A DNA stretch of 64,000 bases, taken from NCBI RefSeq assembly GCF_002836475.1, contig NZ_PJBJ01000030.1, forward strand, positions 868,001-932,000. The letters run 5' to 3'. The position numbers and the translations under genes are program-made. Under the pieces are notes generated by a model. The model was given only the letters and a program-made list of their open reading frames with translations, was not told the origin of the DNA and did not search any database. Source of the DNA: Flavobacterium sp. ALD4. GTDB lineage: Bacteria > Bacteroidota > Bacteroidia > Flavobacteriales > Flavobacteriaceae. Below are positions 19,372 through 28,044 of the stretch, piece by piece; the stretch's first letter is position 1; the number at the start of each line of letters is the position of its first letter.

Positions 19372-21495
19372 TTATAATATCATCGTCAACTGAATTCTTT
19401 TTCTGTCTTCATCTACTTCAACGACTTTGACTTCTACGTGCTGGTGTAATTTCACCACTTCATTGACATCGCTCACAAAACCTGCTTTGAGCTGCGAGAT
19501 GTGAACCAAACCGCTTTCTTTCACTCCAATATCGACAAAACATCCAAAATTAGTGATGTTATTCACAATTCCCGGTAATATCATGCCTGATTTCACATCT
19601 TTAATCGATTTTACATTTGGATCAAACTCAAATACTTTGGCTGATTTTCTAGGGTCCAGTCCTGGTTTTTCGAGTTCTTTTATAATGTCTTTCAATCCTA
19701 ATAAACCAATCTCTGGAGTGATGTAATTTTCCGGTTTTATTAAGGCTGTTTTCTCTTTGTTAGCAATCAAATCATTTACGGTCAATTTCAAATCTTTCGC
19801 CATTTTTTCCACAATTCCATAGGCTTCCGGATGTACCGCAGAGTTGTCCAAAGGGTTTTTGGCATTCGAAATACGGATAAATGCAACCCCTTGCTGATAA
19901 GCTTTTTCGCCCAAACGAGGTACTTTTTTCAGTTGTTTTCTGTTTTCAAAAGGACCATTTTCGGAGCGGTAATTCACAATGTTTTCAGCAAGCTTCTCTC
20001 CTATTCCACTGACATAACTCAATAAATGCTTACTCGCTGTATTAATATTAATTCCAACAGAATTCACACAACGAATTACTGTACTATCTAATTCTTCTTT
20101 CAGTTTAGTTTGATCTACATCATGTTGATATTGGCCTACGCCAATGGCTTTTGGGTCAATTTTAACCAATTCAGCCAAAGGATCTGATAATCGTCTCCCG
20201 ATAGAAACCGAACCACGAACGGTCACATCATAATTAGGGAACTCCTCACGTGCAATTTTAGATGCTGAATAAACAGAAGCACCTGCTTCTGAAACTATAA
20301 ATACCTGCACCGGTTTATCAAACGCAATTTTCTTAATAAAAAACTCCGTTTCGCGGGAAGCCGTTCCGTTTCCTATCGAAATAGCATCAATTTTATACGA
20401 GTTCACCATCGAACGAATTTTTTTCATGGCCATCACTTCCTCTTTTTGGGGTGCATGCGGATAAATGGTTTCATTATACAATAAATCCCCTTTTTCATCC
20501 AAACAGACAATTTTACAACCCGAACGAAATCCTGGGTCAATGGCCAAAATCCTTTTTTCACCTAATGGCGGCGCTAATAGCAATTGTCCTAAATTATTAG
20601 CAAAAACCTGGATGGAATTTGCATCTGCTTTGGCTTTGGCTTCCTGTAAAGTTTCATTTGAAATAGCCGGATTCAACAATCTTTTGAAACTGTCTTCAAT
20701 AGCAAGTTGTACGTGTGGCGTAGTTTTGTTTTGACTTTTTAAAATCAACGCATCTATTATATCATAAGCGGCATCAACATCAACCTCCACTTTAAGTTTT
20801 ACAAAACCTTCATTAACAGCACGCAACATTGCTAATAACCGATGCGATGGCACTTTACTCAATGGTTCTGACCAATCAAAATACTGTTCGAATTTTTGTG
20901 CTTTTTCTTCTTCTTTTTGCTTTTTTACTACCTTGGTACTAATAGTAGCTGTTCGCTGATACAAGCGTCTTAGCTGTTTACGAACATAAATATTTTCATT
21001 TATCCATTCAGCAATAATGTCTCTTGCCCCTTGCAAAGCGGCATCCTCATTAATGACATTGTTGTTCAAATATTGTGTAGCAATAAAATCAACATCATCA
21101 TTATTTTGCGCCCTGATGATTTTAGCCAGTGGTTCTAATCCATGTTCACGGGCAACGTCTGCTTTTGTTGTTTTTTTCTTTTTATAAGGGAGATAGAAAT
21201 CTTCAAGCTCCTGTATATCGAAACTTTGTTGGATTTTTTTCTCTAAATCAGGACTCAGTGCATTTTGTTCTTGAATCGATTTAATAATAGATTCTTTTCT
21301 CTTTATAATGACTTCATATTCTTTTTGAAGCTTCCCAATTTGCTCTATAACCACTTCATCCAGATTTCCCGTTTTGTCTTTACGATAACGGGCTATAAAA
21401 GGAATCGTACAGTCTTCCTGCAATAACTGTACTGTATTCTGAATATTAATTACTGCTGTTGTGACAGCTTTGGCTATAAATTGTATATTGGTCAT
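19372..21495 (-). CDS. tex: Tex family RNA-binding transcription accessory protein
   Basis: 707 residues with all Tex parts in order: N-terminal helical region (FIARYRKDKTGNLDE near 33-47), the YqgF/RNase H-like domain (RILAIDPGFRSGCKIVCLD), the HhH repeats (SYVSGIGEKLAENIV, then LKKVPRLGEKAYQQGVAF) and a C-terminal S1 domain (GMILPGIVNNITNFGCFVDIGVKESGLVHISQ). It binds nucleic acid and associates with transcription; its precise role is unclear in most bacteria. Monocistronic, between the tatA terminator and the divergent DUF1294 gene. Confidence 0.95.
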   Translation of the reverse strand: MTNIQFIAKAVTTAVINIQNTVQLLQEDCTIPFIARYRKDKTGNLDEVVIEQIGKLQKEYEVIIKRKESIIKSIQEQNALSPDLEKKIQQSFDIQELEDFYLPYKKKKTTKADVAREHGLEPLAKIIRAQNNDDVDFIATQYLNNNVINEDAALQGARDIIAEWINENIYVRKQLRRLYQRTATISTKVVKKQKEEEKAQKFEQYFDWSEPLSKVPSHRLLAMLRAVNEGFVKLKVEVDVDAAYDIIDALILKSQNKTTPHVQLAIEDSFKRLLNPAISNETLQEAKAKADANSIQVFANNLGQLLLAPPLGEKRILAIDPGFRSGCKIVCLDEKGDLLYNETIYPHAPQKEEVMAMKKIRSMVNSYKIDAISIGNGTASRETEFFIKKIAFDKPVQVFIVSEAGASVYSASKIAREEFPNYDVTVRGSVSIGRRLSDPLAELVKIDPKAIGVGQYQHDVDQTKLKEELDSTVIRCVNSVGININTASKHLLSYVSGIGEKLAENIVNYRSENGPFENRKQLKKVPRLGEKAYQQGVAFIRISNAKNPLDNSAVHPEAYGIVEKMAKDLKLTVNDLIANKEKTALIKPENYITPEIGLLGLKDIIKELEKPGLDPRKSAKVFEFDPNVKSIKDVKSGMILPGIVNNITNFGCFVDIGVKESGLVHISQLKAGFVSDVNEVVKLHQHVEVKVVEVDEDRKRIQLTMIL

Positions 21496-21585
21496 TCTAG
21501 TATTGGATAATTTTAAAATGTGATAAAAATAAAAATGTGTAATTATAAACTATAAATTGGTCTAATTATTTTATTGCTAAAATAA

Positions 21586-21593
21586 TAGCTTTG
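21586..21593 (+). promoter_or_regulatory. -7 element upstream of the DUF1294 gene
   Basis: TAGCTTTG matches TAnnTTTG and lies 20 bases before the start at 21613. No good -33 match at usual spacing. Confidence 0.35.
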
Positions 21594-21612
21594 AACTTAA
21601 ATTGATATCAAT

Positions 21613-21891
21613 ATGATTTACTTATATGCTTTTATTATACTAAATCTTCTTGCTTTCCTAATTACGGCCTATGATAAACGACTGGCAATTGCCAATAAAA
21701 AAAGGATTTCAGAAGAAACCCTTTTAACATTTGCCGCTATTGGCGGTACAATTGGTTCGGCTTTAGCCATGTATCTACTTAGACATAAAACTTCAAAAAA
21801 ATATTATCTTTTTAAGTTCTACAGAATTGTAATCCTACAAACCATAGTAGCCGTGGGATTATTTTATTTTTATGACAAATTGTTTTTGTAA
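21613..21891 (+). CDS. DUF1294 small membrane protein
   Basis: A 92-residue membrane protein with the family signature: AYDKRLAIANKKRISEETLL, then the AAIGGTIGSALAMYLLRHKTSKKYYLFKFYRI block, and about three helices (2-18, 40-56, 71-88). Function unknown; some relatives are fused to a cold-shock domain, which is absent here. It ends 7 bases from the convergent rpiB stop. Confidence 0.88.
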   Translation: MIYLYAFIILNLLAFLITAYDKRLAIANKKRISEETLLTFAAIGGTIGSALAMYLLRHKTSKKYYLFKFYRIVILQTIVAVGLFYFYDKLFL

Positions 21892-21898
21892 AAAATAC

Positions 21899-22330
21899 TT
21901 ACTGACAGGTAATTTTATTCACTCTGTTTTGGTGTCTTCCCCCGTCAAATTCCGTATTTATAAAAGTCTCTACCATTTCTACCGCTTGTGGAATAGAAGT
22001 ATAACGAGCTGGAATACTAATGATATTCGCATCATTGTGTTGGCGCGCTAAAGCTGCTATCTCTTTCATCCAACATAGAGCAGCACGTACTTTGTGGTGT
22101 TTGTTTGCGGTCATTGCGATTCCGTTACCACTTCCGCAGATAACAATTCCAAAATCAACTTTTCCTTCAGCTACATCTGTTGCAACAGGATGTCCAAAAT
22201 CAGGATAGTCTACACTATCTGTTGAATCCGTTCCATAATTAGTTACTTCGTATCCTTTTGCTTTAAGCATATCAACGATAGCCTTTTTATATTCTGGACC
22301 GGCATGGTCATTTCCAATAGCTATTTTCAT
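21899..22330 (-). CDS. rpiB: Ribose-5-phosphate isomerase B
   Basis: Interconverts ribose-5-phosphate and ribulose-5-phosphate in the pentose phosphate pathway. 143 residues, a normal length. It begins MKIAIGNDHAGPEYK, has catalytic Cys65 in GIVICGSGNG and His98 in RQHNDAN, and ends with the conserved phosphate-binding FDGGRHQNRV. Transcribed leftward from the edge of the large AT-rich gap, with its own -7 element. Confidence 0.95.
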   Translation of the reverse strand: MKIAIGNDHAGPEYKKAIVDMLKAKGYEVTNYGTDSTDSVDYPDFGHPVATDVAEGKVDFGIVICGSGNGIAMTANKHHKVRAALCWMKEIAALARQHNDANIISIPARYTSIPQAVEMVETFINTEFDGGRHQNRVNKITCQ

Positions 22331-22355
22331 TTTATTTCTATTAAGTTGTGTCTTG

Positions 22356-22363
22356 CAAATCTA
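22356..22363 (-). promoter_or_regulatory. -7 element of rpiB
   Basis: The minus strand reads TAGATTTG followed by C, an exact TAnnTTTGY match 26 bases upstream of the rpiB start. Confidence 0.45.
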
Positions 22364-23024
22364 CCAAAACAATTTTGTAATATTAAAGTATAGAATTCTT
22401 TATTTGCTAAAAAAATACCACCGGAGTAAGCACCTCATTCTACTGGACCGTAACAAGCACATTACTATATTTTTAGCAGTTATCAACAATTCTTATTAAT
22501 TCATAAAACATTGATAATCAATAAATAATATAAATATAAAATGTTAAAAAATTGCATTGTTAATAGAGAAACGCAATTGCTTGATATTCAGTTAACTTTA
22601 AATTAACATTGATTGTTGATAACTTCAGATAGAATATTAGAACTATTTTTCTCTAGTATTAAAAAAATAAGTAATCCAAAACCCATATAAGAAATCCAAA
22701 TTTACTTTGGTGATTTTTTAGAATAGTTATCATTATTAAAAAGTAGTTTATTAACAAAATTTAAATAAATACTTATTTACAAAATCAAATACTTTTAGTT
22801 TATCAACCGTTGTTAATTAAAATCTAAAAACTCTTTAAAACTAGATATTTAAGAACATATAGCATTGTTAACAACTCCCAATAAAATAATACAACTTGGT
22901 TCCAATACTTTTTTTTAAATATTTATTGCGACTATTAACACCCTATAATACCCATTAATAAATAATTTAAATTTAATTTTTCTTTTTATTGTATTATATA
23001 TATGTTGACAACTTTAGAAAAAAG
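22364..23024. other. Candidate chromosomal replication origin (oriC)
   Basis: About 660 bases without any credible gene. By hand count, 22441-23040 is about 20% G+C (121 of 600). It contains DnaA-box-like 9-mers close to TTATCCACA: TTATCAACA at 22480-22488, the same on the minus strand at 22614-22622, TTATTAACA at 22748-22756, TTATCAACC at 22800-22808 and TTGTCAACA on the minus strand at 23003-23011, plus the palindrome TTGTTAACAA at 22865-22874. Gene strand preference and G/C skew reverse here, and parS-like sites lie 13-18 kb away. None of the boxes is a perfect match and dnaA is not adjacent, so this is an inference. Confidence 0.5.
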
Positions 23025-23264
23025 TCAAACAATTTTTAAATTGTTATCGTAACGCATTTCCTGTAAAATTGTTTTTACACTTTCAAAATCATTGGGATGA
23101 ATTTTAAGTTTAATTCCTCCAAGTGCAGTTGAGTACATAGGAACAATAGATGACATTAATTCATTTTGAAAATAATACTGTAAACCTTCCTGATCTAATC
23201 GATGTTTTAGAATTTCTATTTCATGGATATAATCAAAAATGGCTATGGTGATAAATGCTTCCAT
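23025..23264 (-). CDS. DUF2007 small protein
   Basis: 79 residues: ITIAIFDYIHEIEILKHRLDQEGLQYYFQNE followed by GGIKLKIHPNDFESVKTIL fits the DUF2007 (putative signal-transducing, PF09413) fold, a short ferredoxin-like domain with no established function. It starts 118 bases from the divergent rnr gene and its stop is at the edge of the AT-rich gap. Confidence 0.75.
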   Translation of the reverse strand: MEAFITIAIFDYIHEIEILKHRLDQEGLQYYFQNELMSSIVPMYSTALGGIKLKIHPNDFESVKTILQEMRYDNNLKIV

Positions 23265-23382
23265 TTTTATTGTTTTAATAAAGATACAACTATTCTTTAA
23301 AGTTATATTTTATTTAAAACTGCCTTCTATTTTCTTTCATTTGCTAACTATTTTGTAATTTTCGACTTTTAAGAACAGATTT

Positions 23383-25575
23383 ATGAGTAAAAGAATAAGA
23401 AAGCCGGTAAAGAAAGAGAAAGATTTCTCTGAACAAATTATAAAAATATTATCGCAAAGTGCTAATAAAGCATTTAATTTTAAACAAATAGGGGCAAAGC
23501 TGGAGCTGGATGATACGCAAAGCAGGAACCAAATTATAAAGGATTTAAAGATACTGGCAAGCCAAAATAAAATTATTGAAGCGGAGCCTGGAAAATATTT
23601 AATCAAAGCGGAAAGCAAAGAGTATTACGAGGGCAAGATTGACATGACGGGTAGAAAAACTGCCTATTTTGTCTGTGCTGAATTAGAGGAGGATGTTTTT
23701 ATTCCGACAAATAATTTGAATCATGCCTTAGATAAAGATATTGTCAAAGTTTATGTTTACAACCGAAGAAAAGGGAAAAGACCCGAAGGTGAGGTTATTG
23801 AAGTGATTGAAAGACATAAAACTGACTTTGTAGGGGTAATTGATATTCAAAAGAATTTTTCTTTTGTTTCTACAGCCAATCCAAAAATGTATACGGATAT
23901 TTTTATTCCAAAAGATAGAATAGGCGAGGCAGAGCAAGGTGATGTAGTATTGGTCCATATCGAAGACTGGCCTGCAAGAGCGGATAGTCCTTTTGGAAAA
24001 GTTATAAAAGTATTGGGTAAACCAGGAGAACACGATACCGAAATACACGCTATTTTAGCTGAGTACGGTCTACCGGCTGAATTTCCGATTGAAGTGGAAA
24101 CTTTTGCTCAAAAAATTGATACTTCAATAGAGGAAAGTGAAATTGCCAAACGTCGCGATATGCGCGATACTTTGACTTTCACTATTGATCCAAAAGATGC
24201 CAAAGATTTTGATGATGCTTTATCATTTAAAAAATTGGAAAATGGAAATTATGAAATAGGTATTCATATTGCCGATGTTTCGTATTATTTAGAAGAAGGA
24301 AGTATTCTCGATGACGAAGCGTATCAAAGAGCTACCTCTGTTTATTTAGTGGACAGAGTAGTACCTATGTTGCCGGAAGTGTTATCTAATTTTGCTTGTT
24401 CGTTGCGTCCAAATGAAGAAAAATATACTTTTTCGGCTATTTTTGAAATAACAGATAAATGTGAGGTGGTTGATCAATGGTTTGGAAGAACAGTTATTTA
24501 TTCTGACCAACGTTTTGCTTACGAAGAAGCGCAATATATCATAGAAACAAAAGACAATACTATGCCGGAAGAAATTTCCATAATCGGAAGTTCTTATGTT
24601 GTATCTGATGAGATTGTTGCCGCTACTTTAAAAATGGATCAGTTAGCTAAGATTTTCCGAAGAAACAGAATGAATGACGGAGCGATTTCTTTTGACAAAG
24701 TAGAAGTTAAATTTAATTTAAATCAAGAAGGGGAACCGGAAGGCGTTTATTTTAAAGTTTCAAAAGATGCCAATCACATGATTGAGGAATTTATGCTTTT
24801 GGCTAATAAAAAGGTAGCTGAATTTATTGGTAAACAAAAGAAAACATTTATTTATAGAATTCACGATGAGCCTAATGCCGATAAGTTAGTCGCATTACAA
24901 ACGGTTATCGCAAAATTTGGTTATAAAATTGATTTAAGAAGTAAAGATGATATTTCGAAATCATTGAATAGTTTATTGAGTGAAGTTGTCGGAAAAAAAG
25001 AACAAAACTTAGTGGATACTTTGACCATCAGAACGATGAGTAAGGCGAAATATTCCACTGATAATATAGGACATTACGGACTAGCATTTGATTATTATTC
25101 CCATTTTACGTCACCGATACGTCGTTATCCTGATGTAATGGTCCATCGCTTATTGCAACATTATCTCGATGGTGGAAAATCAGCGGATGAAGAAACATAT
25201 GAAGCTAAATGTTTGCATTCTTCTACGATGGAAGGTTTAGCGACTAGTGCGGAAAGAGATTCTATTAAATATATGCAAGTGAAATACATGCAGGATCATA
25301 AAGATCAAGAATTTTTGGGTGTAATTTCGGGTGTTACCGAATGGGGAATTTTTGTCGAAATTATCGAAAACAAATGTGAAGGAATGTGTCGAATTAGAGA
25401 TATAAAAGACGATTATTACACTTTTGATAATGAGCAGTATGCACTTGTGGGAGCAACTTCTCAAAAATTACTGCAATTAGGGGATGAAATTTACGTTAAG
25501 GTCAAGAATGCTGATCTGGTTAAAAAACAACTGGATTTTAATTTTTTAAGACGTATTGAAGAACCATTAAAATAA
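23383..25575 (+). CDS. rnr: Ribonuclease R
   Basis: A 730-residue 3'-to-5' exoribonuclease that degrades structured RNA and takes part in rRNA quality control. N-terminal winged-helix region (NKAFNFKQIGAKLELDDTQ), two cold-shock domains, then the RNB catalytic domain with TIDPKDAKDFDDA (D269, D275, D277, D278 as metal ligands) and HFTSPIRRYPDVMVHRLL near 570-587, and a C-terminal S1 domain (FLGVISGVTEWGIFVEI). The lysine-rich C-terminal tail of some homologues is missing. Followed after 5 bases by the GIN-domain gene, so probably cotranscribed. Confidence 0.96.
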   Translation: MSKRIRKPVKKEKDFSEQIIKILSQSANKAFNFKQIGAKLELDDTQSRNQIIKDLKILASQNKIIEAEPGKYLIKAESKEYYEGKIDMTGRKTAYFVCAELEEDVFIPTNNLNHALDKDIVKVYVYNRRKGKRPEGEVIEVIERHKTDFVGVIDIQKNFSFVSTANPKMYTDIFIPKDRIGEAEQGDVVLVHIEDWPARADSPFGKVIKVLGKPGEHDTEIHAILAEYGLPAEFPIEVETFAQKIDTSIEESEIAKRRDMRDTLTFTIDPKDAKDFDDALSFKKLENGNYEIGIHIADVSYYLEEGSILDDEAYQRATSVYLVDRVVPMLPEVLSNFACSLRPNEEKYTFSAIFEITDKCEVVDQWFGRTVIYSDQRFAYEEAQYIIETKDNTMPEEISIIGSSYVVSDEIVAATLKMDQLAKIFRRNRMNDGAISFDKVEVKFNLNQEGEPEGVYFKVSKDANHMIEEFMLLANKKVAEFIGKQKKTFIYRIHDEPNADKLVALQTVIAKFGYKIDLRSKDDISKSLNSLLSEVVGKKEQNLVDTLTIRTMSKAKYSTDNIGHYGLAFDYYSHFTSPIRRYPDVMVHRLLQHYLDGGKSADEETYEAKCLHSSTMEGLATSAERDSIKYMQVKYMQDHKDQEFLGVISGVTEWGIFVEIIENKCEGMCRIRDIKDDYYTFDNEQYALVGATSQKLLQLGDEIYVKVKNADLVKKQLDFNFLRRIEEPLK

Positions 25576-25580
25576 AAAAA

Positions 25581-26246
25581 ATGAAAAAGGTATTGTTGGT
25601 ACTGTTGGCTCTTGTTACTCAAATAACATTTGCACAAGTAACCAAAGATTTAGGAGAATTTAGTGATATTAAGGTATATGACAGATTGACTGTTAATTTA
25701 ATTTCATCCACTGACAATAAAATAGTCATTACCGGTAACCGGGAAGGCGAAGTGGAAGTAGTAAATAACAACGGTGAATTAAAATTAAGAATGCCTTTCC
25801 CTAAATTATTATCAGGGGAAGATATTGCAATTAAATTATATTTTAAAAATATAGAATCTATTTCAGCCAGTGAAGGTTCTTATGTTTCTAGCGATGCTAA
25901 TTTTAAGCAAACCATCATGGATTTAGACGCTCGGGAAGGAGCAGAGATCAAGATTGATGTGGATGTAGAAAAAGTAAATGTAAAAGCGGTAACTGGAGGA
26001 ATAATTGAATTGTCTGGTAAGGCGACAAACCAGGATGTAAAACTTATGACCGGCGGGATTTTGAAATCAAAGGAATTACAGACCTCACAAACTACTATAA
26101 ACGTGTCTGCAGGAGGAAATGCCGAAATATATGCTACAACCCTTGTGGATGCAAAAATTAGAGCAGGAGGCTTTATTTACATTTATGGAAGTCCAAAACA
26201 GATCAATAAAGAAACATTGTTTGGAGGAAGTATCATAGAAAAATAA
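25581..26246 (+). CDS. Secreted head-GIN-domain (DUF2807) protein
   Basis: 221 residues with a clear signal peptide (MKKVLLVLLALVTQITFAQ) and a C-terminal right-handed repetitive beta region of GIN/DUF2807 type, with Gly-rich turns such as TGGIIELSG, TGGILKS and AGGNAEIY. Such proteins are exported to the periplasm or outer surface in Bacteroidota; function unknown. It sits 5 bases after rnr and 22 before the LysE-type gene. Confidence 0.85.
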   Translation: MKKVLLVLLALVTQITFAQVTKDLGEFSDIKVYDRLTVNLISSTDNKIVITGNREGEVEVVNNNGELKLRMPFPKLLSGEDIAIKLYFKNIESISASEGSYVSSDANFKQTIMDLDAREGAEIKIDVDVEKVNVKAVTGGIIELSGKATNQDVKLMTGGILKSKELQTSQTTINVSAGGNAEIYATTLVDAKIRAGGFIYIYGSPKQINKETLFGGSIIEK

Positions 26247-26268
26247 TAATTTATAGTTACAAATTTTA

Positions 26269-26946
26269 ATGGTAAACGATATTTTATCCGGAATTCCTTG
26301 GGGAATTTTCTTAAGTTTTATGATCGGTCCTGTATTTTTTATTTTACTTGAAACAAGTATCTTAAAGGGATTTAGGGCCGCAATAGTTTTTGATTTAGGT
26401 GTTATTCTGGGAGATATTGTATTTATCGGTATCGCATACCTCGGTAGTTATAGATTAATTCAATCTTTAAAAGATAAACCGGCTCTATTTATTTTTGGAG
26501 GTATACTTATGCTGGCATATGGAATAATTTCTTTTATCAGTTTACGAAAAGAAAAGAAGGTTGACACAAAAGAAATTGATAAAGAAATTATAAAAAAGAA
26601 TTATCTCAGTCTTTTTATTAAAGGTTTCTTTTTAAATATCATTAATATTGGAGTTCTTGGTTTTTGGTTGGCAATCATTATCTCCATAGGTCCAAAATTG
26701 GATATGCAAACTTCTAGAATGGTGACTTTTTTTAGCGCAGTAATCATCACATATTTATTGACGGATTGTGTTAAAATATTATTAGCTAAACAGTTAAAAA
26801 CAAAAATGACTCCTACTAATATATTTAAAATCAAAAAAGGAATCAGTATTGTTTTAATGGTTTTTGGCATGATTTTAATAACACAAGGTTGGTTTCCAAA
26901 AGAAAAAGAAATGGTTAAAAATGCATTTCAAAAAATAGAAAAGTAA
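26269..26946 (+). CDS. LysE family translocator
   Basis: A 225-residue membrane protein with six likely helices and the LysE-type N-terminus (GIPWGIFLSFMIGPVFFILLETSILKGFRAAIVFDLG), including the conserved GP near 20-21. The family exports amino acids and related small molecules; the substrate here is unknown. A charged loop (RKEKKVDTKEIDKEIIKKNY) separates the halves. Last gene of the rnr operon, followed by a terminator. Confidence 0.85.
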   Translation: MVNDILSGIPWGIFLSFMIGPVFFILLETSILKGFRAAIVFDLGVILGDIVFIGIAYLGSYRLIQSLKDKPALFIFGGILMLAYGIISFISLRKEKKVDTKEIDKEIIKKNYLSLFIKGFFLNIINIGVLGFWLAIIISIGPKLDMQTSRMVTFFSAVIITYLLTDCVKILLAKQLKTKMTPTNIFKIKKGISIVLMVFGMILITQGWFPKEKEMVKNAFQKIEK

Positions 26947-26972
26947 TTTAATTTTTAGTTCATGTTATAAGC

Positions 26973-27000
26973 AAACCTCTCTTGTCGAGAGGTTTTTTTA
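26973..27000 (+). terminator. Terminator of the rnr operon
   Basis: AAACCTCTC (26973-26981), loop TTGTC, GAGAGGTTT (26987-26995), then T-run. Confidence 0.9.
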
Positions 27001-27309
27001 TTTCTATTTTCTTTAGTAAAAGGGTATTAATCTAGAGAAATGATACGTTTTAGTGTAGTTGAAGTATATTCTTTGTATTGTCATTGCAATGAAAGAGTTA
27101 TGGTAGCAAAGGTTTTTTCTATATTATTTGCATATTTATTTTGTAAAAATGCTAAGGGAGTTTTCTTCTTCGTCGTCACGGTAAGTTTGAGAGTGTGGTA
27201 CATTAAAAAATGTCCAAATTGCTTTGTGCCGAGACTATGGTATAGTTATATCCTGCGTACCGAAGTGATCGGAGAAGCGCATTATATAGTGCTTAAAATT
27301 AAACATAAA
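27001..27309. other. Spacer without a recognisable gene
   Basis: The only frame here (about 99 codons from 27040) is Cys/Phe-rich, runs into the tRNA terminator and looks non-coding. No repeat or promoter consensus stands out. Confidence 0.4.
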
Positions 27310-27337
27310 AAAACCTCCAAATTGCTTTGGAGGTTTT
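27310..27337 (-). terminator. Terminator of the tRNA-Cys gene
   Basis: AAAACCTCCAAA (27310-27321) pairs with TTTGGAGGTTTT (27326-27337) around a 4-base loop. On the minus strand it is followed by a run of U, directly after the tRNA 3' end. Confidence 0.85.
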
Positions 27338-27339
27338 AG

Positions 27340-27410
27340 AGGCATCGTGCGGATTCGAACCGCAGTAGGAGCTTTTGCAGAGCCCAGCCTAGCCACTCGG
27401 CCACGACGCC
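27340..27410 (-). tRNA. tRNA-Cys (anticodon GCA)
   Basis: The minus strand folds as a cloverleaf: acceptor GGCGTCG/CGATGCC, D arm with GCCGAGTGGCTAGGC, anticodon loop CTGCAAA giving GCA, and T arm GCGGTTCGAATCCGC. The discriminator base is U, as expected for tRNA-Cys. CCA is not encoded. It stands alone with its own terminator. Confidence 0.96.
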
Positions 27411-27537
27411 ATATATTGAATGGATGGCAAAAGTACTTAAAAAGTTTAGAGTTTAAAAGTTTAAACCTCAAAAGTTTTTAAAAATTATGATTTTATGACT
27501 TTAAAATGCTTTTACATTTGCGTTAGCTGCAAGTGGT

Positions 27538-27897
27538 TTAACTTCTGTATTCCTCTAATTCGACAGTAACCGCTTCAACATCACCACCAATAGGAGGGTT
27601 TAATTTTGACACTCCCAAAAGTATTCTGGAAACTTCAGGAATTTCACTAAATACCCGTGTAATAATCCTTTGTGCTACATGTTCTAGTAAATCGGAGCGA
27701 ATTTGCATTTCTTCCACCACAATTTTATTCAATAGCACATAGTCTACAGTATCATTCAAATCATCTGACAGGCAGGATTTTCGTAAGTCGGTTTTTATTT
27801 CCAGATCGATCGAATAATCGGAACCAATTTTTCCTTCTTCGATCAGGCAACCGTGATAGGAGTAAGTTTGTATATTTTTTAATTTAATAGTCCCCAT
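27538..27897 (-). CDS. folB: Dihydroneopterin aldolase
   Basis: Folate pathway enzyme that cleaves dihydroneopterin. 119 residues, the usual size, with IQTYSYHGCLIEEGKIGSDY at the start, DYVLLNKIV, LLEHVAQRI and the conserved catalytic Lys98 in VSKLNPPIGGDV. The T-fold enzyme acts as an octamer. Divergent from glnS. Confidence 0.93.
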   Translation of the reverse strand: MGTIKLKNIQTYSYHGCLIEEGKIGSDYSIDLEIKTDLRKSCLSDDLNDTVDYVLLNKIVVEEMQIRSDLLEHVAQRIITRVFSEIPEVSRILLGVSKLNPPIGGDVEAVTVELEEYRS

Positions 27898-28018
27898 TTT
27901 GAGTATCGTCTTTAAGTAGATTGTTTATTTATTTTATAAAAGTACAAAATATTTGAATTTTATCCACTTAAAAACAAATAACCAAATCCCGCAATCGCTA
28001 TTTAACCAACAATTTTAA

Positions 28019-28027
28019 TAACTTTGC
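28019..28027 (+). promoter_or_regulatory. -7 element of glnS
   Basis: TAACTTTG followed by C is an exact TAnnTTTGY match 18 bases before the start codon. No clear -33 match. Confidence 0.45.
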
Positions 28028-28044
28028 TTTTTTAATACAATTTT

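Noticed and set aside
20225-20240. CACGTG inside tex as a possible parS site
   Set aside because: Only the 6-base core matches; the TGTT and AACA flanks are absent.
27040-27339. A 99-codon open frame between the rnr operon terminator and tRNA-Cys
   Set aside because: Odd composition rich in Cys, Phe and Val, no family resemblance, no ribosome-binding site, and it runs through the tRNA terminator.
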